64,000 nucleotides of DNA from Burkholderiaceae bacterium (GTDB lineage Bacteria; Pseudomonadota; Gammaproteobacteria; Burkholderiales; Burkholderiaceae), in NCBI GenBank assembly GCA_947450605.1, contig CANFWB010000002.1, forward strand, positions 1 through 64,000, given 5' to 3'. This document shows positions 28,815 through 37,677 of this stretch, piece by piece. The notes beneath the pieces were generated by a model. The model saw only the letters and a list, made by a program, of their open reading frames with translations. It was not told the DNA's origin and ran no database searches. Numbering within the stretch: position 1 is the stretch's first letter; every line of letters starts with the position of its first letter. A program made the position numbers and the translations under genes.

Positions 28815-30488
28815 ATGCATATAAATCCTCGGAAACCATGGCTAAAGCACTATCTTGAGGGGGTGCCTCATGAGATAGACCTAGCCGGTCATTCATCCAT
28901 CGTGGAGTTACTAGAAGCGTCTTTTGAGAAATACCCCAATTGCATTGCGATCGAGTCCATGGGGCATTCAATGAGCTATCGTCAGCTCGACGTTCTCTCG
29001 CGGGACTTTGCGGCCTATCTTCAAACTTTAGGGCTTGAAGCTGGAGCGCGCATAGCCATCATGTTTCCCAATATTCCGCAATATGTCATTGCAATGCTAG
29101 GCACGCTTCGTGCTGGCTTCACAGTAGTTAATATTAATCCGCTATATACGGCCCGTGAGTTAGAACATCAATTACGCGATAGCGGTGCATCTGTATTGGC
29201 TTTATTGGAAAACTTTGCTCATGTATATCAAGAGATCGAAAATCAAGCGCTTGTAAAAAAGGTGATTGTCAGTAGTTTGGGTGAGGCTTTGGGCCCCAAG
29301 GGCGTCATCGTCAACCTAGTTGCCCGTCACATTAAAAAACTCGTACCGCAGTGGAAGTTCTCATGCGTTAAATTTAATCAGGCTCTCAAAATTGGCTCAG
29401 GTCATGGCTTTAGTAGGCCACATATAGACTTAGAAGATGTTGCCTTTTTGCAGTATACGGGCGGCACTACAGGCGTCTCGAAAGGTGCTGTTCTATTGCA
29501 CCGGAATATATTGGCCAATATCATTCAAATAGAGTCTTGGCTGGAGCCCGCCCTACAACATCGCTGTTTAAAGCAACTCGTTTTTCTATGTGCTTTACCA
29601 ATGACGCATATATTTGCGTTAACAGCATGCGCATTGCTCGGGATGCGTAAAGGCGCCAAGTTAATTCTGGTTGCCAATCCACGCGATATTACTAGTTTGA
29701 TACAGTTATTAATGCGACATCCTGATATCAATATCTTTCCCGGTGTGAATACTTTATTTCATGCGCTCATACACAGGCCTGAATTCAAGGCGGTCAAACT
29801 ACCCAATCTTTTGGTCACTATTGGTGGGGGCATGGCAGTTCAAAAGAAGACTGCCGATCTCTGGCATAAGCTAACAGGCGTGCCGATTGCCCAGGGTTAC
29901 GGTCTTTCAGAGACTTCGCCAGTGGTTTGCGTTAACACCCCATTTATAAAAGAATTCACGGGCTCTATTGGTATGCCAGTATCTAGCACTGATGTAGTGA
30001 TATTGGATGATGATGGCTCTGAAGTTCCATTTGGTACGCCTGGAGAAATTTGCATTAAGGGCCCACAGGTCATGAGGGGCTATTGGGGTAGATCAGGGGA
30101 GGCTGGGCAATTTATCACTCCAGATGGGTATTTAAAGTCTGGCGATATTGGCATCATGAGCTCTGAAGGCTACGTGCAAATTGTGGACCGCAAGAAAGAC
30201 ATGATTGTGGTTGCTGGCTTTAAGGTATTTCCCAATGAGGTTGAGGAGGTGATCTCATCAATAGCCGGGGTGAGAGAGTGCGCCGTGATTGGACTGCCGC
30301 ACCGTAAGTTGGGGGAGATCGTGAAAGCCTATATTGTCAAAGACAAAACTGACTTAACAGAAGGGCAGGTCATTCAGTTTTGCAAAGAACAGTTGACTAG
30401 TTACAAGCGCCCTAGAAAAATTGTCTTTATCGATGAAATGCCGAAATCAAATGTTGGCAAAATTCTGCGCCGCCATTTGCGCGATTAA
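28815..30488 (+). CDS. long-chain-fatty-acid-CoA ligase (AMP-forming, FadD-like)
   Basis: ANL-superfamily acyl-CoA synthetase. The AMP-binding signature is YTGGTTGVSKGAVL near residue 216; GYGLSETSP (A5) is near 360, YLKSGDIG (A7) near 440, and the C-terminal lysine motif PKSNVGKILRR (A10) near 545. Length 557 matches FadD (561). It activates fatty acids for beta-oxidation; chain length cannot be told. It stands 21 bases after the nucleosidase. Confidence 0.87.
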   Translation: MHINPRKPWLKHYLEGVPHEIDLAGHSSIVELLEASFEKYPNCIAIESMGHSMSYRQLDVLSRDFAAYLQTLGLEAGARIAIMFPNIPQYVIAMLGTLRAGFTVVNINPLYTARELEHQLRDSGASVLALLENFAHVYQEIENQALVKKVIVSSLGEALGPKGVIVNLVARHIKKLVPQWKFSCVKFNQALKIGSGHGFSRPHIDLEDVAFLQYTGGTTGVSKGAVLLHRNILANIIQIESWLEPALQHRCLKQLVFLCALPMTHIFALTACALLGMRKGAKLILVANPRDITSLIQLLMRHPDINIFPGVNTLFHALIHRPEFKAVKLPNLLVTIGGGMAVQKKTADLWHKLTGVPIAQGYGLSETSPVVCVNTPFIKEFTGSIGMPVSSTDVVILDDDGSEVPFGTPGEICIKGPQVMRGYWGRSGEAGQFITPDGYLKSGDIGIMSSEGYVQIVDRKKDMIVVAGFKVFPNEVEEVISSIAGVRECAVIGLPHRKLGEIVKAYIVKDKTDLTEGQVIQFCKEQLTSYKRPRKIVFIDEMPKSNVGKILRRHLRD

Positions 30489-30495
30489 TAAATAA

Positions 30496-31443
30496 CTATA
30501 GACCGCCGCCAAAGCGATATTGCCAAGAAATGCCATAGAGGTCGTAGCTATTATTGGTTCGTGAATAAGCGCCGGTACTCGCTGAAAGTCTAATAGAGTT
30601 ATTTTTATTTACGGGGTATGACATCGTGCTGCCAAAGCGCCAGTTTTCTTGATTTCCGCTAATGGGGTTGCCGTTTAAGTAAGACTGCCCACCCGTGAAA
30701 TACGTGGCATCCACCGAGATCCATGCCGTATTCTGAAAATAATAAATTGCATGAGTTTGGGTTGAGTAAACCGGGTTTTGAGATAAGGAGTTGCCACCCA
30801 TGAAGTTGGTGTTGCTGGTATAAAAAATACCCGAACCAGCCAATTCAAATCTCCAGGGGCCAAGAGCCTTGGATATCCCAAGCCCTGGTTGTATAAACCA
30901 ACGGTTTGCGCCTACATTGATTAATTGATTGTCATCATATTTCCCCCAAGGTACCGATGCAGCAAGGCTCGCTCCAATGATGAGATCTTGTTGGTAGTCC
31001 TTAAATTGATCTAGAGTTAATGCAGGAGCACCGTAAAGATTGACTGAGGCTTTAATTAGGGGGTCAGACAATCCCTCGGTGCTGGCATTGACTGTCCGTC
31101 CGCCAACAGTGCTTGATCCAGTTAATTGTCCGTAGGGGAGAACAAGTGTCAGTTTTCCAGATTGGCCGCCCACGTCAAAGATATGAGTCAGGCTCATGAC
31201 TTCGCTGGTGAGGGTGTAATTTCCACTCTTGGCCTGGACAACACCTGCGCTAAGGAAGTTAACGCCAATGGGCGCATTGGAATAGGCGCGCGCCTCAATT
31301 TCTTGTGCGTACGATAGCGTCGGAAATGCAGTGCCCGATCCAAGCAATATCCCAAAGGCTATTGCAATAGCCCTATGTAAAAAACGTGCGGATAGCCTTG
31401 GGCGCCCCAAAACTTTACTTGCTGGATGGAGGTTTATTGCCAA
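30496..31443 (-). CDS. outer-membrane channel of the phenol-degradation MetA family
   Basis: Signal peptide (ending LSYAQ) and a predicted beta-barrel: alternating polar/hydrophobic strands, Gly/Asn-rich turns and a C-terminus closing in an aromatic beta-strand (YGISWQYRFGGGL). Similar to the 'MetA-pathway of phenol degradation' transporter family, whose members lie next to aromatic or acid catabolic genes. Its start overlaps the 4-TM gene by 29 bases, so it is the last gene of Unit A and a likely diffusion channel for the same substrate. Confidence 0.75.
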   Translation of the reverse strand: MAINLHPASKVLGRPRLSARFLHRAIAIAFGILLGSGTAFPTLSYAQEIEARAYSNAPIGVNFLSAGVVQAKSGNYTLTSEVMSLTHIFDVGGQSGKLTLVLPYGQLTGSSTVGGRTVNASTEGLSDPLIKASVNLYGAPALTLDQFKDYQQDLIIGASLAASVPWGKYDDNQLINVGANRWFIQPGLGISKALGPWRFELAGSGIFYTSNTNFMGGNSLSQNPVYSTQTHAIYYFQNTAWISVDATYFTGGQSYLNGNPISGNQENWRFGSTMSYPVNKNNSIRLSASTGAYSRTNNSYDLYGISWQYRFGGGL

Positions 31444-31945
31444 ATAGAATCTCTAGTGTGGCTGTGCTGCCAATCGCCAATCTAAATCCAACTAGCAATA
31501 AATAGGGCCAGACAATTAACCAGTAGACGATCGACATGGCCACTACATGTAGTGGATTCGATCTACCAAAGTCGGCCATGGAAGAGATGAAGTCCTTGCC
31601 ATGAATTAAGCCATGAATACCAGCCTCGAAGTAATTTAGCCCCAGAACAATCACTAGGTAAATCAGAGATTCAAGTATGAGGGAATTAACAATCCCATTA
31701 TTTTTATTAACCTTAATAGGCAAGATGGCTTGCCCGATCATCATAAATTTAGAGCATAGAGCGGCCTTGATTAAGGCAAAGCCAAAGATGGATAAAGGAA
31801 TGGGTCTTTCATCTAAGGAGGTGGCGCCCAGAAACGCTAATGCGCAAAACCAAATCCCAAAATACATAGAGAGTTGTAATGCCTTGGCGATCTCTTCTTT
31901 AGCTTTTGTTTTGAAGGTATTGGGCTTGATATTGGTGGTGTTCAT
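31415..31945 (-). CDS. four-helix inner-membrane protein of unknown function
   Basis: Four transmembrane segments (about residues 26-46, 51-70, 86-106, 135-158) with short loops. The FGFALIKAALCSKFMMIGQA stretch resembles a widespread uncharacterised proteobacterial family. At 176 residues it has about the size of TctB of tripartite transporters, but no TctA partner exists here and the resemblance is not convincing. It sits between the lyase and the channel gene in Unit A. Confidence 0.65.
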   Translation of the reverse strand: MNTTNIKPNTFKTKAKEEIAKALQLSMYFGIWFCALAFLGATSLDERPIPLSIFGFALIKAALCSKFMMIGQAILPIKVNKNNGIVNSLILESLIYLVIVLGLNYFEAGIHGLIHGKDFISSMADFGRSNPLHVVAMSIVYWLIVWPYLLLVGFRLAIGSTATLEILFGNKPPSSK

Positions 31946-31953
31946 TCTTTGGC

Positions 31954-32850
31954 TTACTGGGCAATAAGACTGGCTTCCCAGGCTTGAATTTCTGACAGAC
32001 CAAGTATTTCACTGTACTGAGCGGGGCTCAACAGATGATTAGTGTAGTCGCCGAGCTTTTCATTTGACTGCAGATGCTTTAATGCCAACTGCATTGCATG
32101 GCCAAATATACCTCGAGCAAGAGTTGGGTGAATTGCGATATCGATCCCATGAGACTTGAGATCGGAGGCCTTTAATTGCGAAATGGGTCCTCCTACATCA
32201 ACATTAAACAGGCATGGCGCTTTGACTTCTTGCTTCACTTTTTGAATCATGGCTAGGGCATCTGGATTTGCCTTTAGCTCCACAAAGACTGCATCTGCGC
32301 CAGCAGCAACAAATGCCTTTGCTCTTGTAATAGCTTCATCGAGCCCAAGGGAGCTCGCACTGTCAGTGCGAGCAATTAATACCATCTCATGGTCAGCCCT
32401 GGCGGCAACAGCTGCTTTTATATGGCTTACAGCTTCTGCGAAGTTTAGAACTGATCTAGCCCCAGAAAATTGAGCACACTGTTTTGGGAAGGTTTGATCT
32501 TCAATGTGGATTGCGGCTACTCCAGCGGCTTCAAACTCGGTAATAGTGCGCTTAATATTCAATACACCGCCATATCCCGTATCTGCATCACAGATGAGTG
32601 GGATGTTGATGCATGCTGCAATCCGCCTTGCATGATCGGACATCAATGTTAAATCTACTTGACCAATATCCGGTGTTCCGAGCAATGATGCTGAAACGCC
32701 ATTGCCAGTCATATAGGCAGCCTCAAAACCTGCATTTTGGACCATTCTTGCGCCGTAGCCATCGTAAATTCCAGGGGCAATTAGTGCCTTATCTTGCTGG
32801 AGTAGTTTGCGAAGTTGCTGTCGTTTTAGTGTTGCCGTAAGTATTGCCAT
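31954..32850 (-). CDS. isocitrate lyase/PEP mutase-family C-C lyase (2,3-dimethylmalate lyase-like)
   Basis: TIM-barrel enzyme of the PEP mutase/isocitrate lyase superfamily. Mg2+ site CDADTGYG at residues 87-94 and IHIEDQ near 115-119 are conserved. The active-site loop reads PKQCAQF (122-128) where lyases normally have KKCGH or KRCGH: the Cys is kept but Gly-His is Ala-Gln. It is the third enzyme behind hydratase subunits, an arrangement known from the dimethylmalate dehydratase/lyase genes of nicotinate fermentation. ATG 32850 (with GGAAG upstream, overlapping the previous stop) is preferred to TTG 32862. Confidence 0.75.
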   Translation of the reverse strand: MAILTATLKRQQLRKLLQQDKALIAPGIYDGYGARMVQNAGFEAAYMTGNGVSASLLGTPDIGQVDLTLMSDHARRIAACINIPLICDADTGYGGVLNIKRTITEFEAAGVAAIHIEDQTFPKQCAQFSGARSVLNFAEAVSHIKAAVAARADHEMVLIARTDSASSLGLDEAITRAKAFVAAGADAVFVELKANPDALAMIQKVKQEVKAPCLFNVDVGGPISQLKASDLKSHGIDIAIHPTLARGIFGHAMQLALKHLQSNEKLGDYTNHLLSPAQYSEILGLSEIQAWEASLIAQ

Positions 32851-33365
32851 TAAAACTTCCAATCGGGATGTTCTTTTAAGAAGGGGATGAGACCGCCAAA
32901 TTCTATGAGTCGAATCATTTCTTGAGGTAGTGGCGGCGCCTCTAATGTTGAATGATTGCTACGGGTAATTTTGCCCATTGAAAAATCAACAGTCAGTATT
33001 TCACCGTCAATCAGGGTGGAGGTATCGCACTCCAGCACTGGCATACCATTATTAATTGCATTTCTAAAAAACTGGCGTCCAAAAGACTTGGCGATAATGC
33101 CGCGAATATTCATGATTTGCATGATGTGAACAGCTTGCTCGCGTGAGGAGTTAATGCCAAAACTATCTCCAGCAATCAATATGCCTCCATTTGCAGCGGC
33201 AATTTTTGATGCAAATCCTAAAGTTAGCCCATCAAATGCAAGCTTTGCTATTGCCTCAGCCGATTGGTTGGGTAAGTATTTTCCAGAGCAATGCAAGTCT
33301 GTATTAACGTGGTCACCCAATACGAAGGCTTGACCTTGGACACAAGAAAGATTCATTTTGCTCAT
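32850..33365 (-). CDS. aconitase-type hydratase small subunit (LeuD-like)
   Basis: Swivelling domain of a two-subunit hydro-lyase. DHVNTDLHCSGKYL near residue 18 and GDSFGINSSREQAVHIM near 67 are the LeuD/homoaconitase signatures. Length 171 is that of the short LeuD/HacB type. The start overlaps the large-subunit stop (ATGA). The context (Bug protein, PEP-mutase-family lyase) points to a catabolic dehydratase rather than isopropylmalate isomerase; the substrate is inferred only. Confidence 0.82.
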   Translation of the reverse strand: MSKMNLSCVQGQAFVLGDHVNTDLHCSGKYLPNQSAEAIAKLAFDGLTLGFASKIAAANGGILIAGDSFGINSSREQAVHIMQIMNIRGIIAKSFGRQFFRNAINNGMPVLECDTSTLIDGEILTVDFSMGKITRSNHSTLEAPPLPQEMIRLIEFGGLIPFLKEHPDWKF

Positions 33366-34645
33366 GAATTTAATCTCCAGTCTCCACCAATGACTGTGCG
33401 AGGGTCAGTAATAAAGCCGGTTAGTGCTGAGGCTGCAACTGTAGCCGCTGAGCCGAGCCAGATATCTGAATCTGGATTAGATAATCTCCCTTTGAAATTT
33501 CGGTTGGCCGTGGAGATGATGGTATCTCCATCTCCGGGTACAAGGTGATTGGTAATGCCAACGCAAGTGCCACAGCCCGCGGATTCAAATGATGCGCCGG
33601 CCAAGGTCAGGATTTCAATGAGACCCTCACGTAATGCAGCAAGATAAATTTTTCTTGAGGCAGGCGTCACAATCATTCTGACTCCTGCGGCCAGTTTTTG
33701 ACCTTTCAGTATTGCTGCAGCCTGCCTAATATCATCTAGGCGCCCATTAGTGCATGTACCAATCAGAGCAAATTGAATGGGCTGCTTAATCACCTCATGG
33801 GCCGCAACAATATCATCCACCTGATGCTTTCTGGCGACTTGGGGCGCCAGAGTATTGGTATCAATTTCGATGCATTGTGCATAAATAGCATTGGCATCTG
33901 AGAATACGGGTTTGGGTGTCTGGGCTCCATGCGCATTTAACCATTCGATTGTTTTTTCATCGGCCTCAAGAATGGCTGCTTTGGCGCCCAATTCGGCTGC
34001 GTGATTGCATAGCGTCATGCGATCATCAATATTCATGGCCGATACACCTTGACCAACATATTCAATCGCTTTGTAATTTAGACCTTCTGCACCGAATTGA
34101 CCCAGCATAAACAGGGTAAGATCCTTAGCCCAGACGCCGGGTTGAAGCTGACCCGTGAGGCTTACTTGAACGGTTTCGGGAACACGAAACCACAGCTTAC
34201 CTGTTGTCATTACTGCGGAGACATCAGTACCTTCAATGCCTGTACCAAAAGCATTAAATGCACCGTAGGTTGTTGAGTGTGTGTCGGTGCCGACAATTAA
34301 GTTACCTGCAGTCAAGTGTCCGCCTTCAGGTAACACTTGATGGCAAATACCATCGCCAATGTCATACAGTTGCGTACCTTCTTGCTTGGCAAAGGAGCGC
34401 ATCTCCGTATGAATTTGTGCGGCCTCCAGATTGGGTGGCGGGGAGTAGTGATCCAGAACCAAGGCAGTTTTATTGGCAAACGCAAGTTGCTTGTTGCCAA
34501 TGCGATTAATCATCTTGATGGTGTTGCTCGCTCTAGTATCGGTAACCATTGCGTAGTCCACATCACATACCACCACATCACCAGCTTTTACCGACTCACG
34601 TTGTGCGTGAGCAGCCAGGATTTTTTCACTAATTGTTGATCCCAT
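33362..34645 (-). CDS. aconitase-type hydratase large subunit (LeuC/HacA-like)
   Basis: 4Fe-4S hydro-lyase large subunit of the 3-isopropylmalate dehydratase/homoaconitase type. The cluster ligands are C298 (GTCTNGR), C358 and C361 (AGCGTCVG); GTDTHSTTYGAF near residue 119 is typical. Length 427 is that of the short HacA/DmdA type rather than the 470-residue proteobacterial LeuC. It starts two bases after the Bug gene stop. Likely hydrates an alkyl-maleate or related unsaturated diacid. Candidate activities: dimethylmaleate, citraconate or maleate hydratase. Confidence 0.82.
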   Translation of the reverse strand: MGSTISEKILAAHAQRESVKAGDVVVCDVDYAMVTDTRASNTIKMINRIGNKQLAFANKTALVLDHYSPPPNLEAAQIHTEMRSFAKQEGTQLYDIGDGICHQVLPEGGHLTAGNLIVGTDTHSTTYGAFNAFGTGIEGTDVSAVMTTGKLWFRVPETVQVSLTGQLQPGVWAKDLTLFMLGQFGAEGLNYKAIEYVGQGVSAMNIDDRMTLCNHAAELGAKAAILEADEKTIEWLNAHGAQTPKPVFSDANAIYAQCIEIDTNTLAPQVARKHQVDDIVAAHEVIKQPIQFALIGTCTNGRLDDIRQAAAILKGQKLAAGVRMIVTPASRKIYLAALREGLIEILTLAGASFESAGCGTCVGITNHLVPGDGDTIISTANRNFKGRLSNPDSDIWLGSAATVAASALTGFITDPRTVIGGDWRLNS

Positions 34646-34647
34646 GA

Positions 34648-35652
34648 TTATTGGGTCGCAAGGTTAATACTTTTAATAATCTTGCCCCAGAGTCCGTACT
34701 CTGACTTCACAGTGTTTGCGAGCTCTTGTGGTGTCGATGGTGCGGGCTCAAGGTCAACCCTTCTTAATCGCTCGGCTGTTTCTGGGTCCTTCAGGGTGGC
34801 TACCACTGCAGCATTAATTTTGGCGACAAGTTCTGGGTTCATTTTGGGTGGGGCAATAAAGGCATACCAATTTAGCGCTTGGTATCCCGGGTAACCTTGT
34901 TCTGCAATTGTGGGGACGTTGGGTAGCCCAGGAAGACGCTTCAGACTAGTTACTGCCAGCGGTCGAACTTTTCCACCTTCAATTAAAGGGACTGCAGTAG
35001 GCGTGCTCGCAAAGATGGCTGTAATGTTGCCGCCAAGGAGATCGGTCATTGCCGGCCCACCACCTTTGTAGTTGATATGTTCGCCTTTCATGCCTGAACG
35101 AGCCTTCAGTAACTCACCTGCTAAATGCCCAGTACTGCCATTTCCTGAAGAGCCAAACGTAACAAAACCATCTTTTGTCTTTCCGGCAGCAACAAAGTCG
35201 GCCAGATTCTTAATTGGAGAATCGGCTTTAACAACCAAAATATTGGAGAAGGTTACCCCTTGGGAGATGAGGCTAAAGTCCGTCAATGGGTTGAATGAGG
35301 TGCCATTTGGCATATGAGGATTAATTGCCATTGATCCTACCGTGGTCAGCATCAATGTATAGCCGTCTGGCTCAGCCTTGAGCAGTTGCTCGCTAGCTAA
35401 GTTGCCACCAGCCCCAGGTCTGTTATCAATCACAATCGGTTGACCAATTTTCTCACCCAGCTTGGGCCCCATAATTCTTGCTGCACTGTCTGCTCCACCA
35501 CCGGGGGCAAATCCCACAATGAGGCGGATGGGCTTATTTGGGTAGCTTGCCACCTGGGAGAGCCCAATACTCGGGGCTAACAGCAGGGTCGCGAAAAGCG
35601 GACTAACTAGCTGAAGAATCTGGCGACGCAGGATTAAGGTGTTTTGTCTCAT
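34648..35652 (-). CDS. Bug-family tripartite tricarboxylate transporter receptor
   Basis: Periplasmic binding protein of the Bug/TctC family. A signal peptide with a cleavage site near SQVAS is followed by YPNKPIRLIVGFAPGGGADSAARI, the ligand-binding N-terminus (shown in two strands of the family fold), DNRPGAGGN and a LAVTSLKRLPGLPNVPTIAEQGYPG-type hinge region. First gene of the six-gene Unit A. No TctA/TctB genes follow, so a remote membrane pair or a sensing role must be assumed. Confidence 0.87.
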   Translation of the reverse strand: MRQNTLILRRQILQLVSPLFATLLLAPSIGLSQVASYPNKPIRLIVGFAPGGGADSAARIMGPKLGEKIGQPIVIDNRPGAGGNLASEQLLKAEPDGYTLMLTTVGSMAINPHMPNGTSFNPLTDFSLISQGVTFSNILVVKADSPIKNLADFVAAGKTKDGFVTFGSSGNGSTGHLAGELLKARSGMKGEHINYKGGGPAMTDLLGGNITAIFASTPTAVPLIEGGKVRPLAVTSLKRLPGLPNVPTIAEQGYPGYQALNWYAFIAPPKMNPELVAKINAAVVATLKDPETAERLRRVDLEPAPSTPQELANTVKSEYGLWGKIIKSINLATQ

Positions 35653-35719
35653 ATGATTTTTAATGATTTTATTCTTACAATCTTAACTGAAATGAACGGG
35701 CTGCGGGGTGGTTAAGGCT

Positions 35720-35749
35720 TTGAAGATCATGCTATAAATAATCCATAAT
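35720..35749 (+). promoter_or_regulatory. possible promoter of Unit B
   Basis: TTGAAG (35720-35725), 18 bases, CATAAT (35744-35749), with the Bug ATG 34 bases further. Lies in the 131-base gap between divergent Units A and B. Confidence 0.3.
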
Positions 35750-35783
35750 GGCTTGATATTAATAATAAAAGTTGGAGATACGG

Positions 35784-36761
35784 ATGTCTATCAATAAGGC
35801 TAGGGCACTTGCTGCGGCAGTTTCCCTCTTGTGTGCATCATTTAGCATAAGTGTCAATGCTCAAAGTTGGCCTCAAAAACCGATTAAATTTATCGTTCCA
35901 TTTGCAGCTGGAGGTGCCAACGATTTAATGGCTAGAGCTGCAGCTGAAGGTGCATCTAAGGTTTTAGGTCAGGCGATTGTGGTTGAAAATAAACCGGGTG
36001 CTGGCGGCTCGCTCGGCACAGTATTTGTGAGTAAAAGCGCTCCAGATGGCTATACATTTTTGATCAGTGCGGCTGGGGTTGTGTCTAATAACATGATCAA
36101 AAAAACTACGAACTATAAGGACAGTGATTTGGTGCCTGTTGTCATGATTGGCTTGGCGCCCTCAGTCATTGTGGTGTCTTCCGAATCCAATTATAAAAAT
36201 TTAAGAAATTTTGTAGATGCCTCAAAAGAGGGTGCCGGCCTGCATTTTGCAACTGCTGGAACCGGTAGCACTCCGCATTTTGTTGCAGAGCTATTAAATA
36301 CGCGTTATGGGGCAAAACTGATTCCCGTGCCCTATAAGAGCGGCTCCGAAGGCGCGGCGGCAGTGATGGGGGGCCAAGTAGCCGGAACCTCTGAGGCCAG
36401 TATCGTTGCTTTGCCTCACATCAAGCAAGGTGGCAAATTTAAAGCCTTGGCAACTACTTGGACAAAGCGAATTTCTGCTTATCCGGAACTGTCAACTGCA
36501 ACTGAGCAAGGTTTTCCTGATCTACAAATTGCTCACTGGGCCGGCCTTCATGCGCCGGTAGGCGTCTCTCCTGAAATTATGGATCGACTAGCGGCTGCCG
36601 TTGATGTGGCCATGAAATCACCTCAAGTTGCTGATCGATTAAAAGGTCAAGGAATTGAGCCGATAGGCGGTACGCGCGCCTCTTTTAATGAATTTGTGGA
36701 TGCAGAGCGGGCACGCTTAGGTGCTATCGTTAAGGCTGCCCACATGAAGGATGATCAATGA
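35784..36761 (+). CDS. Bug-family tripartite tricarboxylate transporter receptor
   Basis: Signal peptide ending VNAQS, then the family pattern WPQKPIKFIVPFAAGGANDLMAR, ENKPGAGGSLG and SAPDGYTFL. Length 325. ATG 35784 is chosen because TTGGAG lies six bases ahead; TTG 35772 is the alternative. The stop overlaps the next gene's ATG, so binding protein and lyase are made together and probably concern the same diacid. Divergent from the Bug gene of Unit A. Confidence 0.87.
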   Translation: MSINKARALAAAVSLLCASFSISVNAQSWPQKPIKFIVPFAAGGANDLMARAAAEGASKVLGQAIVVENKPGAGGSLGTVFVSKSAPDGYTFLISAAGVVSNNMIKKTTNYKDSDLVPVVMIGLAPSVIVVSSESNYKNLRNFVDASKEGAGLHFATAGTGSTPHFVAELLNTRYGAKLIPVPYKSGSEGAAAVMGGQVAGTSEASIVALPHIKQGGKFKALATTWTKRISAYPELSTATEQGFPDLQIAHWAGLHAPVGVSPEIMDRLAAAVDVAMKSPQVADRLKGQGIEPIGGTRASFNEFVDAERARLGAIVKAAHMKDDQ

Positions 36762-37633
36762 AATTAGATGAGGGTCTGGGCTTAATACTGCGTCAAAAGA
36801 TTGAGGCTAAATCTGGGCTACTGGTTGCTGGGGCAGCAAATGCTTTAGCTGCACGCATCATTTATCAGCTTGGGTTTGAGGCCGTTTATCTTAGCGGGGC
36901 TGGACTGACTAATACCTTCTACGGCATCCCTGACTTGGGCTTCGTGGGTCTTAGTGATCTAGTTCAACATACTTCTGCCATGCGTGATGCAATGCCATTG
37001 CCGATTATTGTTGATGCTGATACTGGCTTTGGAAATGCTTTAAATGTTCGACATACCGTGCGCTCCCTTGAGCGGGCTGGTGCCAATGCCATACAACTTG
37101 AAGATCAAGTGATGCCAAAGAAATGCGGACATTTTTCTGATAAATCCGTAGTGGATTCTGGCGAGATGGTGAGTAAGATTCGGGCGGCAGTGGATGCAAG
37201 AGATAGCGGCAATTTTTTAATCATTGCTCGGACAGATTCTCGAGCAATCCATGGTCTCGATCACGCTATTGATAGGGCCCGTTTATATGCAGAAAATGGC
37301 GCTGATATTACTTTTGTTGAGGCCCCTGAGAGCATTGATGAGCTCAGGCGTATTCCAACTGAAATTTCTTGCCCACAAGTTGTGAATGTGGTCATTGGTG
37401 GCAAAACCCCGAGTCTTTCGCAAAAAGAGTTTGCTCACATGGGCTTTGGCTTGGTGCTGTATGCCAATGCCGCCTTACAAGGTGCAATGCGTGGGATGAC
37501 AAATGCCTTATCGCACTTAAAAGAAAATGGAGAATTGAAAGAGGATCTGAGGTTGGTAGCCTCTTTCGAAGAGCGCCAGGAATTTGTACAAAAACCTTAT
37601 TTTGATGAGCTTGAAAAGCGATACAAAAAATAA
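36758..37633 (+). CDS. isocitrate lyase/PEP mutase-family C-C lyase
   Basis: Second member of the PEP mutase/isocitrate lyase superfamily in this region. VDADTGFGN (Mg2+ site) is at residues 85-93, QLEDQ at 113-117, and the catalytic loop PKKCGHF at 120-126 is intact, unlike in its neighbour at 31954-32850. Length 291 fits methylisocitrate lyase, dimethylmalate lyase or oxaloacetate decarboxylase types. Substrate unknown; a 2-hydroxy-diacid cleaved to pyruvate-like products is the inference. Confidence 0.8.
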   Translation: MKLDEGLGLILRQKIEAKSGLLVAGAANALAARIIYQLGFEAVYLSGAGLTNTFYGIPDLGFVGLSDLVQHTSAMRDAMPLPIIVDADTGFGNALNVRHTVRSLERAGANAIQLEDQVMPKKCGHFSDKSVVDSGEMVSKIRAAVDARDSGNFLIIARTDSRAIHGLDHAIDRARLYAENGADITFVEAPESIDELRRIPTEISCPQVVNVVIGGKTPSLSQKEFAHMGFGLVLYANAALQGAMRGMTNALSHLKENGELKEDLRLVASFEERQEFVQKPYFDELEKRYKK

Positions 37634-37677
37634 CCCGTAAATTTGCCCTCTATCTTGGTACCTATTTTGGAGTTCAC

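Noticed and set aside
31415..31945. TctB subunit of a tripartite tricarboxylate transporter
   Set aside because: Size and number of helices fit, but the sequence resembles another widespread 4-TM family and there is no TctA gene.
32850..34645. leuC/leuD of leucine biosynthesis
   Set aside because: Short HacA-type large subunit and operon with a lyase, a receptor and a channel; no leuA or leuB nearby.
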